A stretch of 64,000 nucleotides of DNA from an archaeon (GTDB taxonomy: Archaea; Nanobdellota; Nanobdellia; Pacearchaeales; GW2011-AR1): positions 1-64,000 of the forward strand of contig JAIORZ010000002.1 in assembly GCA_021107855.1 (NCBI GenBank). Direction: 5' to 3'. The position numbers and the translations under genes were made by a program. How positions within the stretch are numbered: the stretch's first letter is position 1; every line of letters begins with the position of its first letter. A model generated the notes under the pieces. That model did not search any database, was not told the origin of the DNA, and saw only the letters and a program-made list of their open reading frames with translations. Of this stretch, positions 1 to 9,260 are shown piece by piece.

Positions 1-2276
1 CTAATAGGCAATCTATACTGCTTATTATTATACACATAAATACCCTCTGGCTGCCCATAGCCAACATGACTCTGATTGCCCAACTCAACGACACTCTTCT
101 CCAAAACTATCGCTCCAATTCCCGCCTTACCCTTCGGCAAAAGCACATTTACAGACCCATCGTTATATATCAAATCATCATCCAGAATAGTCCCACCCCT
201 ATACATTCGAACAGAACCATTTTTTGTTTCCTGAATATCAGAAGGGCTCGAAGTCAAAGTTGCAATCCAAGAAGTCCGGTCATCAACCTCATTACCAGTA
301 CCGATAGAAGAATAAGCCGCATATTTCCCAATGTCCGTCGGGTCAATCAACAAATAAGAAATATTATTCGACTTAAAAAAAGACTTAGCACTATTTGGAT
401 ACGGCGTCGTCAAAACATAACGTCCCATCATATGATTTCCAAAAGCTCCCTGAGAATGTCCACCATCTGAAAATGAAGGCCTATTCCCACCAGTCTGAAC
501 CCAATAACCATAATCCCACCAATGCCCGAAAATAGAACCCTCAGCAGTATTATCACGGACCCAACTCATCGCATTCTGCCAATCCTTATTATAAGAAGGA
601 GTTTGATGTTTCGCCTGGGAATCCACCAAATTATAATACCCAAACAAAGAAAATACCAACAAAATAGACAAAGCAACTGCAACAACCATAGACGTCACCC
701 TCACCAACTCATCTTTACTCTTGCCCCATTTCCCTATCTCAAACAAAGCCAAAGGAACCATCATAGAAATAAACGGGACAATAGCAAAGAAAACCCTAAT
801 AGCCGAACGAACCGCCAAAAGCATCGGAATCATCCAAGCAACAATCATAATCCACCTCACATCAACTTTCCAATCCGATTTCTTATAAATATAAATAGAA
901 GATATAGCAATAATCAAAAAAGAAACAAAAAATAACACCTTCGAAGCAAAATTGTCCCCATTAAAAAAAGAAGTCGACGAAATTTTAGAAAATAAAATCC
1001 CAAAAATAAAAAAAGCAAAAGAACCCATAAACAGAGGTCTCAATTTCTTCTTCTTAATCCCAAAGGCGATTTTACCCCCGACAATCAAACACCCCACTAA
1101 AAAAGTATAGAACATAGTTTTCCCAACCTGTCCAATTAACTCACTCAAATAAGGGGCTTTCTGTTCCGCAACAGTTTGAGCCAACCTACTCCCCTTAAAC
1201 GGATCCAATACATTAGACAAAACACTCAAAATAAAATCAAAAACATTACCAATAAATATCTGATAAAATAACGCACCCAACAAAAGAACTACACCCAAAG
1301 ATATCAACTCCCTATATTTTTTCAACTCCCTATTCAACAATTTAAACTGAATCAACAACGCCTCAATAATTAAATAACCCAAAACAATAAACGTCAAAAT
1401 TCCAGAAGGAGACAGCCCATTCCCCCTAATCGTTTGCACCATAGGATAGCCAAAAATAAAAGTACTAACACAAATCCCAACAAACCATGAGACATAAAAC
1501 AAAACATAATTCCACACTTCCTCATTGTCTTTCAAGAGCCAATTAACCAAAAACGTCAAAGGCAAAATCATAAACAAAAACTTACCAACGCCACCCCATG
1601 TAGCAATAGTAAGCATCGTCCCAAACCCAGCAACTAAACCCAAAGCAGCAGCCTTGCCAAGCGACAACTTCCCTTTCTCTAGATACCACAACCCAATAAA
1701 AAACAACAGCAACGCAATAAAAAAACCAAACATACCAATAGCTTCATGGTCACTAAACCCAGCCAATGTCCTATAAAGATAAGGAGGAATAACAGTTAAA
1801 ATAATAGAAGCGACAAGAGCTACCAATTTACTCCTAGTCAACATCCAAACCAAAACAAAAAAAGCAATCAAACCCAAAACAAAAAAAATCACCGGATTCA
1901 AAACTGCCGCATAATTCAAAGTAACATCTGGACTAAAAACCCGAATCACCTTATAAGTCAGAACTATAGACTGCGGCAATATCTCACTATGCCAATTAAC
2001 ATCCAAATGAGGAGACCTAAAAGTATCAAAACCAGGATAAACTCCATCATTCGCTATCAAAGTCTCAGCATGCCTCAAAAAATAATAAGGGTCCAGCGCC
2101 AGAGGAGTATAATCTCCAGTTGTCGAATCGACTAAATTTTCAGTAGTAATCGGCTGAATCCTTATATCTATTCCAACAAATAAAGTAACCAAAAATAAAA
2201 ACAAAACGAACCCCAGTTGCCACTTCTTATCCCCAGCAATTTTTAAAACAGACCCCTTAACCTCATCATAACCCAT
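1..2276 (-). CDS. aglB: AglB/STT3 oligosaccharyltransferase (3' end outside window)
   Basis: Membrane enzyme that transfers a lipid-linked glycan to asparagine in N-glycosylation. The reading frame starts at ATG 2276 and stays open to the window edge, so the C-terminus is missing (758 codons present). Translation shows an N-terminal TM, an external segment with LDPYYFLRHAE of the type that forms the metal-binding loop, about a dozen hydrophobic helices, then a soluble domain beginning with the family hallmark WWDYGYW (around nt 497-520). It lies just upstream, in the same direction, as the Alg7-like and UDP-sugar dehydrogenase genes read from 2311 and 3334, forming a glycosylation cluster. 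Family assignment is firm; the exact glycan is unknown. Confidence 0.93.
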   Translation of the reverse strand, partial: MGYDEVKGSVLKIAGDKKWQLGFVLFLFLVTLFVGIDIRIQPITTENLVDSTTGDYTPLALDPYYFLRHAETLIANDGVYPGFDTFRSPHLDVNWHSEILPQSIVLTYKVIRVFSPDVTLNYAAVLNPVIFFVLGLIAFFVLVWMLTRSKLVALVASIILTVIPPYLYRTLAGFSDHEAIGMFGFFIALLLFFIGLWYLEKGKLSLGKAAALGLVAGFGTMLTIATWGGVGKFLFMILPLTFLVNWLLKDNEEVWNYVLFYVSWFVGICVSTFIFGYPMVQTIRGNGLSPSGILTFIVLGYLIIEALLIQFKLLNRELKKYRELISLGVVLLLGALFYQIFIGNVFDFILSVLSNVLDPFKGSRLAQTVAEQKAPYLSELIGQVGKTMFYTFLVGCLIVGGKIAFGIKKKKLRPLFMGSFAFFIFGILFSKISSTSFFNGDNFASKVLFFVSFLIIAISSIYIYKKSDWKVDVRWIMIVAWMIPMLLAVRSAIRVFFAIVPFISMMVPLALFEIGKWGKSKDELVRVTSMVVAVALSILLVFSLFGYYNLVDSQAKHQTPSYNKDWQNAMSWVRDNTAEGSIFGHWWDYGYWVQTGGNRPSFSDGGHSQGAFGNHMMGRYVLTTPYPNSAKSFFKSNNISYLLIDPTDIGKYAAYSSIGTGNEVDDRTSWIATLTSSPSDIQETKNGSVRMYRGGTILDDDLIYNDGSVNVLLPKGKAGIGAIVLEKSVVELGNQSHVGYGQPEGIYVYNNKQYRLPI

Positions 2277-2310
2277 GCACAAAAACACCAAACTCTATTT
2301 AAAAACATTC

Positions 2311-3297
2311 TCACATCATCAAAAACCCAATCAAAATAAACAAAATCTGAAACGCATGAATCAAATAAACAATCTTCTTCTCCGTAGCACTCTTCCCCAA
2401 AACCTTAATCGCCAAATGCTCCAACCCATAAACCTTATCCTCAGGCATCTTCAAAATCCCATTCTTATCAGGAATCCCAAACGAAGAAACCTTCAACTTC
2501 CCACGCACCTTCAAAGCAACTTCCAAAATATAGGGAATAAAAATCACAAAAGCAATCTTCTCAAAATTCCCAAGAATCGCCATCCCAGCAATCAACGCCC
2601 CAATCCCATACGTCATAACATCCCCAGGAAAAACCTTAGCAGGAAACTTATTAAAAATCCAAAACCCAGCCAACGCCCCAACCATACAAAGACCAACAAT
2701 CGCGAGCCACGCAGAACCCGTCGCATAAGAAACAAAACTCAAAAAACTCAAAATCAAAATACCCTGCCCAGCCTCAAGCCCATTAAACCCAGCCAAAAAA
2801 TTATAAGTCGTACTTACACCAACAACAGCCAAAGGAACCAAAATCAAAGGATATAAAATTCCAAAATCAATCACCCCCAAAAAAGGCAAACTCATAAAAT
2901 GCGTACCAGCGTTAATAACAACCAACGGAACAGAAGCCGCAGCAGCCAAAAGAAGCCGAATTCTCATAGGCAATCCCCCATTCTTCCAACCCAACAAATC
3001 ATCGACCAAACCAGCAATTCCCAAAATCAAAATAACAGCCAACAAGGCAAAAATCTCCAAAGCTTTAACCTGCCCCCCAAATAAAAAAGTCTTCAAAGCA
3101 AGATAGCTCAAAACACCCAAAACAAACGCCATAACAACAACAGCCCCGCCACTAGAAACCACATTCTTCGGATGCCCAAACTTATTCATATCCTCCCAGA
3201 CCAGACCCACTTTCCGACAAACCCGAATCCACATCGGCAAAAAGCTAACCGCTAAAACAAAACTAACCAAAACCGAAATGAGCAATACATATTCCAT
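2311..3297 (-). CDS. GlcNAc-1-phosphate transferase, Alg7/GPT type
   Basis: Polytopic membrane transferase that loads the first sugar phosphate onto a polyprenol (dolichol) phosphate carrier, the first step of the pathway that AglB completes. The 328-residue protein has about ten TMs and the PNPT family signatures: GLVDDLLGW (catalytic DD), NFLAGFNGLE and FPGDV in cytoplasmic loops. Those loops resemble eukaryotic/archaeal Alg7 more than bacterial MraY/WecA. Start ATG at 3297. It sits 34 nt upstream of aglB on the same strand. The sugar donor (UDP-GlcNAc or a derivative) is inferred from the family. Confidence 0.9.
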   Translation of the reverse strand: MEYVLLISVLVSFVLAVSFLPMWIRVCRKVGLVWEDMNKFGHPKNVVSSGGAVVVMAFVLGVLSYLALKTFLFGGQVKALEIFALLAVILILGIAGLVDDLLGWKNGGLPMRIRLLLAAAASVPLVVINAGTHFMSLPFLGVIDFGILYPLILVPLAVVGVSTTYNFLAGFNGLEAGQGILILSFLSFVSYATGSAWLAIVGLCMVGALAGFWIFNKFPAKVFPGDVMTYGIGALIAGMAILGNFEKIAFVIFIPYILEVALKVRGKLKVSSFGIPDKNGILKMPEDKVYGLEHLAIKVLGKSATEKKIVYLIHAFQILFILIGFLMM

Positions 3298-3333
3298 GAA
3301 GTATTCTAATAATATCAGCTTAAAAATCTTACC

Positions 3334-4503
3334 TTAGCTGTCCATAATACCATAATCATAACGGCTTTCCTCAAAAATATCATGATTCACCGCCTTAACT
3401 ACAAAATCAGGAGACTCAATTTCTTCATTATCATAACCAAAAATCTTCATCTCTTTCACATGAGGGTCATAAATATTTACCTCGCATCCATACGAAGCCA
3501 GCTCATGCGCAACATCACAAACTTTTGAATTTCTAATATCCGAAACATTTGGCTTAAAAGTAGCGCCCAAAATAACAACCTTCGCTCCCTTTATTTTTAT
3601 ATCCTTATCTATCATAAGTCTTATTATTCTAGAGGTCTCATACTTCGCCATGTAGTCGTTTATTTTCCTCCCAGCTAAAATTATTTCTGGAGAGTGCCCG
3701 AGCCTTTTCGATATATCAGCAAGATAATATGGGTCCACACCTATACAATGTCCCCCAACAAGCCCCGGCGAAAATTCAAGAAAATTCCATTTTGTTACAG
3801 AAGCCTCAATAACCTTTCTCCAATCAATATCCAACAAATCAAAAATTATCTTTAATTCATTCATCAGCGCAATATTAATATCCCTCTGAGTATTCTCAAT
3901 TATTTTAGCAGCCTCGGCAATCTTAATAGAATCCGCCCGATGGACCCCAGCGGAAATTATTTTCTCATATTTCGTCGCAATAAGATCAAGAGACTCCGCA
4001 TCCATTCCAGAAACAACCTTAACAACCTTATCGACGGTATGAACCTTGTCCCCAGGATTCATCCTTTCCGGAGAATATCCTATTTTAAAATCAGTTCCAC
4101 AAGACAAGCCCGATTCCTTTTCAATAACCGGGACACAATCACCCTCCGTACATCCAGGATACACAGTAGATTCAAAAACAACAATAGCGCCAGGCTTCAA
4201 ATTTTGTCCCACAATTTTAGACGCCGAAAGCAAAGGCCTTAAGTCCGGCTGTTTTGATTCATCAATTGGCGTAGGAACAGCAACAATAATAAAATCAGAA
4301 TCCGAGATAGACTTTGGATTTGTAGAAAAAACTATATCCGCTTTCTCTAATTCCTCTGCAGAAAGTTCCCCTGTCGAATCAATATTTTTAGAAAGTTCTT
4401 CAATCCTCTCAGAATTAATATCAAATCCAATCACTTTTTCGGTAAGACCAAATCTTACAGCTAAAGGCAACCCTACATATCCAAGACCAACAACACAAAT
4501 CAT
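3334..4503 (-). CDS. UDP-sugar 6-dehydrogenase (UDP-GlcNAc/ManNAc or UDP-glucose dehydrogenase family)
   Basis: NAD-dependent four-electron oxidation of a nucleotide sugar to a uronic acid, probably for the envelope glycan. The 389 residues start with a Rossmann dinucleotide-binding loop VVGLGYVGLPLA. The mid-protein has GGHCIGVDPYYL, containing the catalytic cysteine, followed by the C-terminal UDP-binding domain with ATFKPNVSDIRNSK. The signature fits the WecC/UDP-ManNAc dehydrogenase branch, but substrate cannot be read from sequence alone. Transcription appears to continue toward the Alg7-like and AglB genes. Confidence 0.9.
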   Translation of the reverse strand: MICVVGLGYVGLPLAVRFGLTEKVIGFDINSERIEELSKNIDSTGELSAEELEKADIVFSTNPKSISDSDFIIVAVPTPIDESKQPDLRPLLSASKIVGQNLKPGAIVVFESTVYPGCTEGDCVPVIEKESGLSCGTDFKIGYSPERMNPGDKVHTVDKVVKVVSGMDAESLDLIATKYEKIISAGVHRADSIKIAEAAKIIENTQRDINIALMNELKIIFDLLDIDWRKVIEASVTKWNFLEFSPGLVGGHCIGVDPYYLADISKRLGHSPEIILAGRKINDYMAKYETSRIIRLMIDKDIKIKGAKVVILGATFKPNVSDIRNSKVCDVAHELASYGCEVNIYDPHVKEMKIFGYDNEEIESPDFVVKAVNHDIFEESRYDYGIMDS

Positions 4504-4543
4504 AAAATTTTATAAGAATGACCCCTTTTAAACATATTTAGAT

Positions 4544-5398
4544 TCAAAACAAAAGCGGCGTCAAATAAACTTCCATCAAAGCCGCCACAATCAAAACCAT
4601 AATCGCAATAATAATCATCAGCAACGAGTCCTGCAAAATTCTCCAAGTTCCCTCTCCCCTCAAATCCTTCCTAATCACCGCGACAGAAATTATCCCTCCA
4701 GCCAACGCCCCAATAAAATACGCCCCAATCTCAGGTATCCCATGAATCATATATCTCAAAACACCAAGAGGTAAATTAACGAGACTCCCTTTCGCAAAAA
4801 TCCCAATCGCCGCCGCAATCACCGAAGCGTTCCAAACAAGAATAAACATCGCCCCGGCCCCAAACACCAACGAAAACAAAATCGTAAAAATCAAAACATA
4901 AATATTATTAGCAAAAATCCCAAGAACCGCCCCCGTCCCCGCCGCATTTCCAGTCCCAACCGGCACCCCATTCTTCTCAACACAATAATCATAACTCGAC
5001 GGACTATTAATAGCGCAAAAAGTTTTAATCTGAAAATTAAAATTCTCCCCAGCAACATCAGGCAAAACCAAATACCAGAAAGAAAACGCGATAACAAATC
5101 CAAAAAACATCCACATCAAAGCACGAATAGCCTTAGAATGCTCCTTAATCAACATTCCAGAATCACTAATCTCAATATCCTTCCCCTCCTCCAACTTAAT
5201 AATATAATACATAAATGGCAAACAGCAGATAACCGTAAAAATAACCAGCAACAACCCGTTTCCATCCCTCAAGACAGAATCATTTCCAAACACAAAAGTC
5301 ACCAACAAAAACGAAATCGACGCCCAAAACAACCCAACAAAAAACATTTCCCACGGCCTTCTCTCAGCATGCTTGGGTTTCATTAGAAGTTCAATCAT
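4544..5398 (-). CDS. SpoIIM/DUF95 family integral membrane protein
   Basis: About 284 residues with six or so TM helices and the SpoIIM/DUF95 pattern: long polar segment after TM2, then Gly-rich helices including GIPEIGAYFIGALAGG. In bacteria SpoIIM works in engulfment; the archaeal role is unknown, though membrane remodelling or a channel role is often suggested. I choose ATG 5398 (MIELLMKPK); an in-frame upstream start at 5431 exists but overlaps a short upstream reading frame whose first five residues are also MIELL. It follows, in the same direction, a promoter at about 5490. Confidence 0.8.
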   Translation of the reverse strand: MIELLMKPKHAERRPWEMFFVGLFWASISFLLVTFVFGNDSVLRDGNGLLLVIFTVICCLPFMYYIIKLEEGKDIEISDSGMLIKEHSKAIRALMWMFFGFVIAFSFWYLVLPDVAGENFNFQIKTFCAINSPSSYDYCVEKNGVPVGTGNAAGTGAVLGIFANNIYVLIFTILFSLVFGAGAMFILVWNASVIAAAIGIFAKGSLVNLPLGVLRYMIHGIPEIGAYFIGALAGGIISVAVIRKDLRGEGTWRILQDSLLMIIIAIMVLIVAALMEVYLTPLLF

Positions 5399-5459
5399 TT
5401 TCTTTCTCCATCGAGCCCCTCCATGAACCAAGACCTTGGTACTTTAGAAGTTCTATCAT
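5391..5459 (-). promoter_or_regulatory. Candidate upstream ORF (22 codons) before the SpoIIM-type gene
   Basis: ATG 5459 opens a 22-residue frame (begins MIELLKYQG, ends SMEKEND) whose TGA overlaps the start of the main gene by 8 nt in another frame. A TATA-like tttatgta lies about 30 nt upstream, so the short ORF would be first and nearly leaderless on the mRNA. Both ORFs begin MIELL, and the underlying DNA is nearly repeated, which suggests a local duplication of the start region. Function is inferred only. Confidence 0.45.
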
Positions 5460-5526
5460 AACATCACAACTCTCATTATATCAAATACATAAACATCTTT
5501 TTAAAGTTTTATCAGCTAAAACTTCT

Positions 5527-6393
5527 ATGAAAAAGAAGGTGCAAAATAAAAAATTTGATAAAATTATCTCCGACATAAAATCAATCAAAATCCAAGGCGC
5601 CGAAAACGTAGCCAAAGCCGGTATCCGAGCCTACCTTCTACAACCAAACAAAGCCTCAGCAAAAAAAATTCTCTCACTCAGACCGACCGAACCTCTCCTC
5701 CAAAATGCAATAAAGTCCCTCCAAAAATTCAAAAGAGTCCACCCACAGTTCAAAAAATACAAATCCAAAATCCTAAAACAAGCAGCCAGCAAATTCCTAG
5801 AAGACCTAAAATCCTCACACGAAAAAATAGCAGAAAAAGGTGCAACCCTAATAAAAAATGACATGAACATCTACACCCACTGCCACAGCTCAACCGTAAT
5901 GGACACTCTCAAATACGCCAAAAAGAAACAAAAGAAAAAATTCGTAGTTTATACAACCGAAATCGAACCTTTATTACAAGGACGCACAACCGCTGAAGAC
6001 CTCGCAAAATCCCAAATCAAAACAATCATCGCACCAGACCTAGCAGCCGAACAATCCCTCTCAAAATGCGACCTCTTCCTATTCGGAGCCGACGCCTTCA
6101 CATCCCAAGAAGTCGCAAACAAAATCGGAACCTCAACACTAACAAAATTAGCAAAAATACACAAAGTCCCAACCTACACTTGCGGCGTCTCCCTAAAATT
6201 CACAAAAAAAATAACTATCAAGCCACGTTCAGGAAAAGAAGTTTGGGATGAACAGATAAAAGAGGTAGAAGTCTTAAATCCACCATTTGACAAAACAAAA
6301 CTAAAAGACATAACAGGGATAATTTCGGAATTCGGAATATTAAAGCAAAAAGAGTTCGCAAAAAAAGCTAAAGAGAAAATTAGAGCAATTTAA
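5527..6393 (+). CDS. Ribose-1,5-bisphosphate isomerase / eIF2B-like (e2b2 family)
   Basis: Member of the eIF2B-alpha/MtnA superfamily, 288 residues. The motif THCHSSTV (about residue 118-125) holds the cysteine equivalent to the catalytic Cys of archaeal ribose-1,5-bisphosphate isomerase, and LFGADAF (about residue 186) the Asp. A helical N-terminal domain precedes the Rossmann-like half, as in the family. In archaea this enzyme converts ribose-1,5-bisphosphate made from AMP into ribulose-1,5-bisphosphate for type III RuBisCO. The AMP phosphorylase of the same pathway is in this window at 27843; RuBisCO is not. A translation-factor-like homologue is the alternative. Confidence 0.8.
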   Translation: MKKKVQNKKFDKIISDIKSIKIQGAENVAKAGIRAYLLQPNKASAKKILSLRPTEPLLQNAIKSLQKFKRVHPQFKKYKSKILKQAASKFLEDLKSSHEKIAEKGATLIKNDMNIYTHCHSSTVMDTLKYAKKKQKKKFVVYTTEIEPLLQGRTTAEDLAKSQIKTIIAPDLAAEQSLSKCDLFLFGADAFTSQEVANKIGTSTLTKLAKIHKVPTYTCGVSLKFTKKITIKPRSGKEVWDEQIKEVEVLNPPFDKTKLKDITGIISEFGILKQKEFAKKAKEKIRAI

Positions 6394-6409
6394 ATAATGG
6401 AACAAGTGA

Positions 6410-7114
6410 TTAATTCGAATTCCAAAGAAGTTCAAAAATGCTTTTATAGGTCTTTGCTATTTCAGGGTCATTAATTTTAACAGCAAAAAAGTCGTCATTA
6501 ACAAGGTTTCCAGTAACTACAACATCCCCATAAATAAAAAGTGCAACTCCAGTCGAATTCTTCTCATGGACAAATTTTATTTTAAAATTTGAAAAATATT
6601 TTTTATATTCGTTGTCTCTAGGTTTAGGTTGAATAGTTCTTATGTCTAAAGAAGAAAGCTTTTCAACCAATTGCTTGCGTTTAAAATCCAACATATTTAA
6701 AATATTGAAACCTCCTCCAATCCAATAAATTTTCCCTCGCGCCTTCTCCATTTCATAAATAATAGTTTTCACGGCATCTGTTCCCCTTAATATTTCCACG
6801 CAAGGGTTTTTCATTTGGTTCGAAAAATATTCATTTAAGACAGGAAGAATAGAATCAATCTCAAGCATTTTTTCTTCCTCATTCTTTTTCAAGATATCAG
6901 GAGAGTTAGCTTGAAAATACTTAACACCTTTCTCGCTAAAAAAAACAACAAACCCCTTATTGGCCAAGATATTAAGGTTATCATAAATAGTCCGCCTATG
7001 TATTTTGGTTTCTTTTGCAATGTCAATAGCAGTAAGGCTCCCCCTTTTTATGAGTTGCAGATATATTTCAGCTTCAATTTTAGTAAAACCAATTCTTAAT
7101 AAAGAGTCTTTCAT
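6410..7114 (-). CDS. TrmB-family transcriptional regulator
   Basis: Starts at ATG 7114 (MKDSLLRIGFTKIEAE). Residues 1-70 form a winged helix with the TrmB signature (GFTKIEAEIYLQL, then IHRRTIYDNL as recognition helix). The remaining 160 residues form an alpha/beta sensor domain with a conserved WIGGG segment, as in TrmB proteins that bind sugars or other small ligands. It is divergent from the DedA/VTT gene at 7168 across 53 nt, and an imperfect palindrome lies right before its start. Base composition is more balanced than its neighbours, hinting at later arrival. Ligand unknown. Confidence 0.82.
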   Translation of the reverse strand: MKDSLLRIGFTKIEAEIYLQLIKRGSLTAIDIAKETKIHRRTIYDNLNILANKGFVVFFSEKGVKYFQANSPDILKKNEEEKMLEIDSILPVLNEYFSNQMKNPCVEILRGTDAVKTIIYEMEKARGKIYWIGGGFNILNMLDFKRKQLVEKLSSLDIRTIQPKPRDNEYKKYFSNFKIKFVHEKNSTGVALFIYGDVVVTGNLVNDDFFAVKINDPEIAKTYKSIFELLWNSN

Positions 7115-7115
7115 G

Positions 7116-7133
7116 GTGTGGAGATGCCCACAC
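7116..7133. promoter_or_regulatory. Palindrome, possible TrmB-type operator
   Basis: GTGTGG-N6-CCACAC lies 1 nt upstream of the regulator start and inside the 53-nt divergent promoter shared with the DedA/VTT gene. Its position between the minus-strand TATA (cttaaatatg) and ATG suits autoregulation. No experimental basis. Confidence 0.4.
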
Positions 7134-7167
7134 ACATATTTAAGATTTACGCTTCTTAATTTTTTTT

Positions 7168-7830
7168 ATGAAAAAGATTAAAATTATTTGGGTAGCACTG
7201 ACAGTAATACCAATACTCCTAATAATTCTAGGTTATATCTTCCCATCACAATTTTTTTCAAATCAGGAATCAATAAGAGATTTTGTAAATCAGTTCGGGG
7301 CGCTAGCGCCCATAGCCTTTATCCTTCTACAAATCCTCCAAGTGGTAATAACGCCAATAAGCCATTACGTAATCTCAATAGCAGGAGGTTACATTTTCGG
7401 AGTCTGGCAAGGATTCATATACAACTGGATAGGCAGAGTCATCGGAACAGCAATCGCATTCTATATTGGAAGATATCTAGGAAGAAGAATAATCAAACAT
7501 GTCGTAAGCCCAAAAACGATAAAAAAATATGACCACTATTTCAACAAGGGCAAACTACTATTGTTCTTAGCATACTTTCTCCCTCTATTCCCAGACGATG
7601 AACTTTCCTACCTAGCAGGAATCTCAGCAATGAGCCCAAAAATATTCCTACCGCTAATGGCAGTCGGACACATAGGAGGCAGCCTAGGGCTTTCATATTT
7701 AGGGAATGGATTACAATCATTAAACGACCCAATATTCATAGCAATCCTAATAACAACATTGATTGCTGGAGTATGGTTTGCATGGCACTATAGAAAAATA
7801 AAAAACATTAAATCCATCAAAACTACTTAG
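7168..7830 (+). CDS. DedA/VTT (SNARE-associated) family membrane protein
   Basis: 220 residues, five to six hydrophobic segments, with the VTT domain core: GGYIFGVWQGFIYNWIGRVIG followed by the FYIGRYLGRR stretch and the re-entrant PLFPDDELSYLAG motif with conserved acidic residues. DedA-family proteins move lipids or undecaprenyl/dolichyl phosphate across membranes; the substrate here is unknown. Its 3' end overlaps by 8 nt the convergent gene at 7823. Divergent from a TrmB-type regulator that may control it. Confidence 0.85.
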   Translation: MKKIKIIWVALTVIPILLIILGYIFPSQFFSNQESIRDFVNQFGALAPIAFILLQILQVVITPISHYVISIAGGYIFGVWQGFIYNWIGRVIGTAIAFYIGRYLGRRIIKHVVSPKTIKKYDHYFNKGKLLLFLAYFLPLFPDDELSYLAGISAMSPKIFLPLMAVGHIGGSLGLSYLGNGLQSLNDPIFIAILITTLIAGVWFAWHYRKIKNIKSIKTT

Positions 7831-8281
7831 CAAACTTCAACTTCCCATACTTAAAATAATCATAAATAGAAGAAATCTTATCAATCCTATCCATAATTTG
7901 AATCTGATGAATATAATCCAAAACCAAATGAAAACCAAATCCTAAACTCACAAAATAAAAACCATCCCAAACAAAATAACCCAAGGCCCCAAACAAAATC
8001 AAAGCCTCAATCCCATGTAAAAAATAAAACCCAATATAAAATTCACTACGTCTCTTCCTTCTCATCTTCTTCAAAATCTTGCCCTTTCTCAAAACCCACC
8101 TAATCGCATTAGCCAAACTCCAATCCCTCTTCCTATAAATATAATACAAATAATGGTCAATATCAATCAAAACGGTCGCCATCAAAAAAACAACCAAACC
8201 CAAAAATTCAATCTCAGGAAAAACCAAATACAAAACAACAGAAACTATCAGCCCAAACAAAAAATGATTCTGTGGTAACAT
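7823..8281 (-). CDS. Membrane-bound metal-dependent hydrolase-like protein (YdjM/DUF457 type)
   Basis: 152 residues with four TMs and conserved charged residues typical of the YdjM/DUF457 group: an N-terminal NHFLFG with His, DIDHYLYY in the second hydrophobic region, FLHGIE in the third and FHLVLDYIHQ in the last. These His/Asp residues could bind metal, hence the family name, although activity is rarely shown. A very basic loop (KKMRRKRR) separates the halves. Start ATG 8281. Confidence 0.65.
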   Translation of the reverse strand: MLPQNHFLFGLIVSVVLYLVFPEIEFLGLVVFLMATVLIDIDHYLYYIYRKRDWSLANAIRWVLRKGKILKKMRRKRRSEFYIGFYFLHGIEALILFGALGYFVWDGFYFVSLGFGFHLVLDYIHQIQIMDRIDKISSIYDYFKYGKLKFAK

Positions 8282-8312
8282 TCAAGCAAAACCCCAAAAT
8301 TCTTTTTAGACC

Positions 8313-8822
8313 TTACGCTTCGATAAAATCTTTCAAATCCAAAAACTCAACTTCTTCTCTTGTCGCCTTCAAGTCCCGAAACGTAAAATTCTGCGTCTCA
8401 TCATCCATAGCGACACAACAATCTTTAATCACTTTTATGCCAAAGTCTCGGTCATAAGCACCCTCAACAAAGCTCCGAACACAAAGATTCGTCAAAATCC
8501 CACAAACAACAATCCCACTCACTCCCTCGAGAGATTTTTTCATATCTGTCTTAAAAAAAGAACTAATCCTCTTCTTCTCAACAACTAAATCAGAATCTTT
8601 CACATCAATTCCATCAATAAACTCAACGCTTTTCGACCCCTCAATGAAAGCATTCCCACTCTCTTCAATATGCCGGACAAAAATTATTTTATAATCCTTT
8701 CTCCGGCAAAACCCAATCAACCTATTAACTTTCCCAACAATATCAGAAACATCTCCAACAAAATAATCCGAATCTCCATCGACCCACTCCTTCTCAAAAT
8801 CAATAAGCACCAAAGCTTTCAT
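8313..8822 (-). CDS. Isochorismatase-family cysteine hydrolase (nicotinamidase-like)
   Basis: 169 residues. The family triad is visible: Asp in LVLIDFEKEW near residue 9, Lys in LVVEKKR, and the nucleophile Cys in GILTNLCVRSFVEGAYD. Members hydrolyse nicotinamide, ureidoacrylate or isochorismate; the RH[IV] segment and the absence of clear metal-binding His residues leave the substrate open. The gene is 12 nt from the EMC3-type gene on the same strand, perhaps in the tail of the ribosomal operon. Confidence 0.82.
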   Translation of the reverse strand: MKALVLIDFEKEWVDGDSDYFVGDVSDIVGKVNRLIGFCRRKDYKIIFVRHIEESGNAFIEGSKSVEFIDGIDVKDSDLVVEKKRISSFFKTDMKKSLEGVSGIVVCGILTNLCVRSFVEGAYDRDFGIKVIKDCCVAMDDETQNFTFRDLKATREEVEFLDLKDFIEA

Positions 8823-8834
8823 AATAGAGTAAAA

Positions 8835-9233
8835 TCACGCAACTTTAAGAACTTTCCTCAAAACAATACTCGCCACAACACTATATCCAATATAATACCA
8901 AATCCATCCACTAAGCACTGGAGCATAAACTCCCCTCAGCCAAACAAACAACAACAAAAACGGAATCATCGTCACAAACATCGGCTTCATCGACTTCTTA
9001 AACATCACCCCAGTCAACTGCAACATCTCGGCATTCAACTCCTGCATAACACTCGGCTCCTTCGTCTTCTTTATCTCCTTCTGAATCTCCTTCTGCCTTT
9101 TCTTCAAACTCTTCAAATGCTCCTGGTCCGTAAACTTCTTCTGAACTAAAGTCGAAATCAGCGTCACAATAACCGAAAATATCCCAATAGAAATCTTCGG
9201 ACTCGCGGTCATCACCTCAATAATTGTCATCAC
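8835..9233 (-). CDS. EMC3/TMCO1/DUF106 family membrane insertase
   Basis: 132-residue archaeal member of the Oxa1 superfamily. It has an N-terminal TM, a positively charged coiled coil (residues 31-60, KKRQKEIQKEIKK), a conserved methionine-rich stretch (LTGVMFKKSMKPMFV) that lines the substrate groove, and two further TMs. This is the archaeal equivalent of EMC3/TMCO1, helping insert short membrane proteins. It lies directly after secY, the usual archaeal placement, supporting a joint role at the translocon. Confidence 0.85.
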   Translation of the reverse strand: MMTIIEVMTASPKISIGIFSVIVTLISTLVQKKFTDQEHLKSLKKRQKEIQKEIKKTKEPSVMQELNAEMLQLTGVMFKKSMKPMFVTMIPFLLLFVWLRGVYAPVLSGWIWYYIGYSVVASIVLRKVLKVA

Positions 9234-9260
9234 AAGAAATACAATTTTACCTATATAAAC

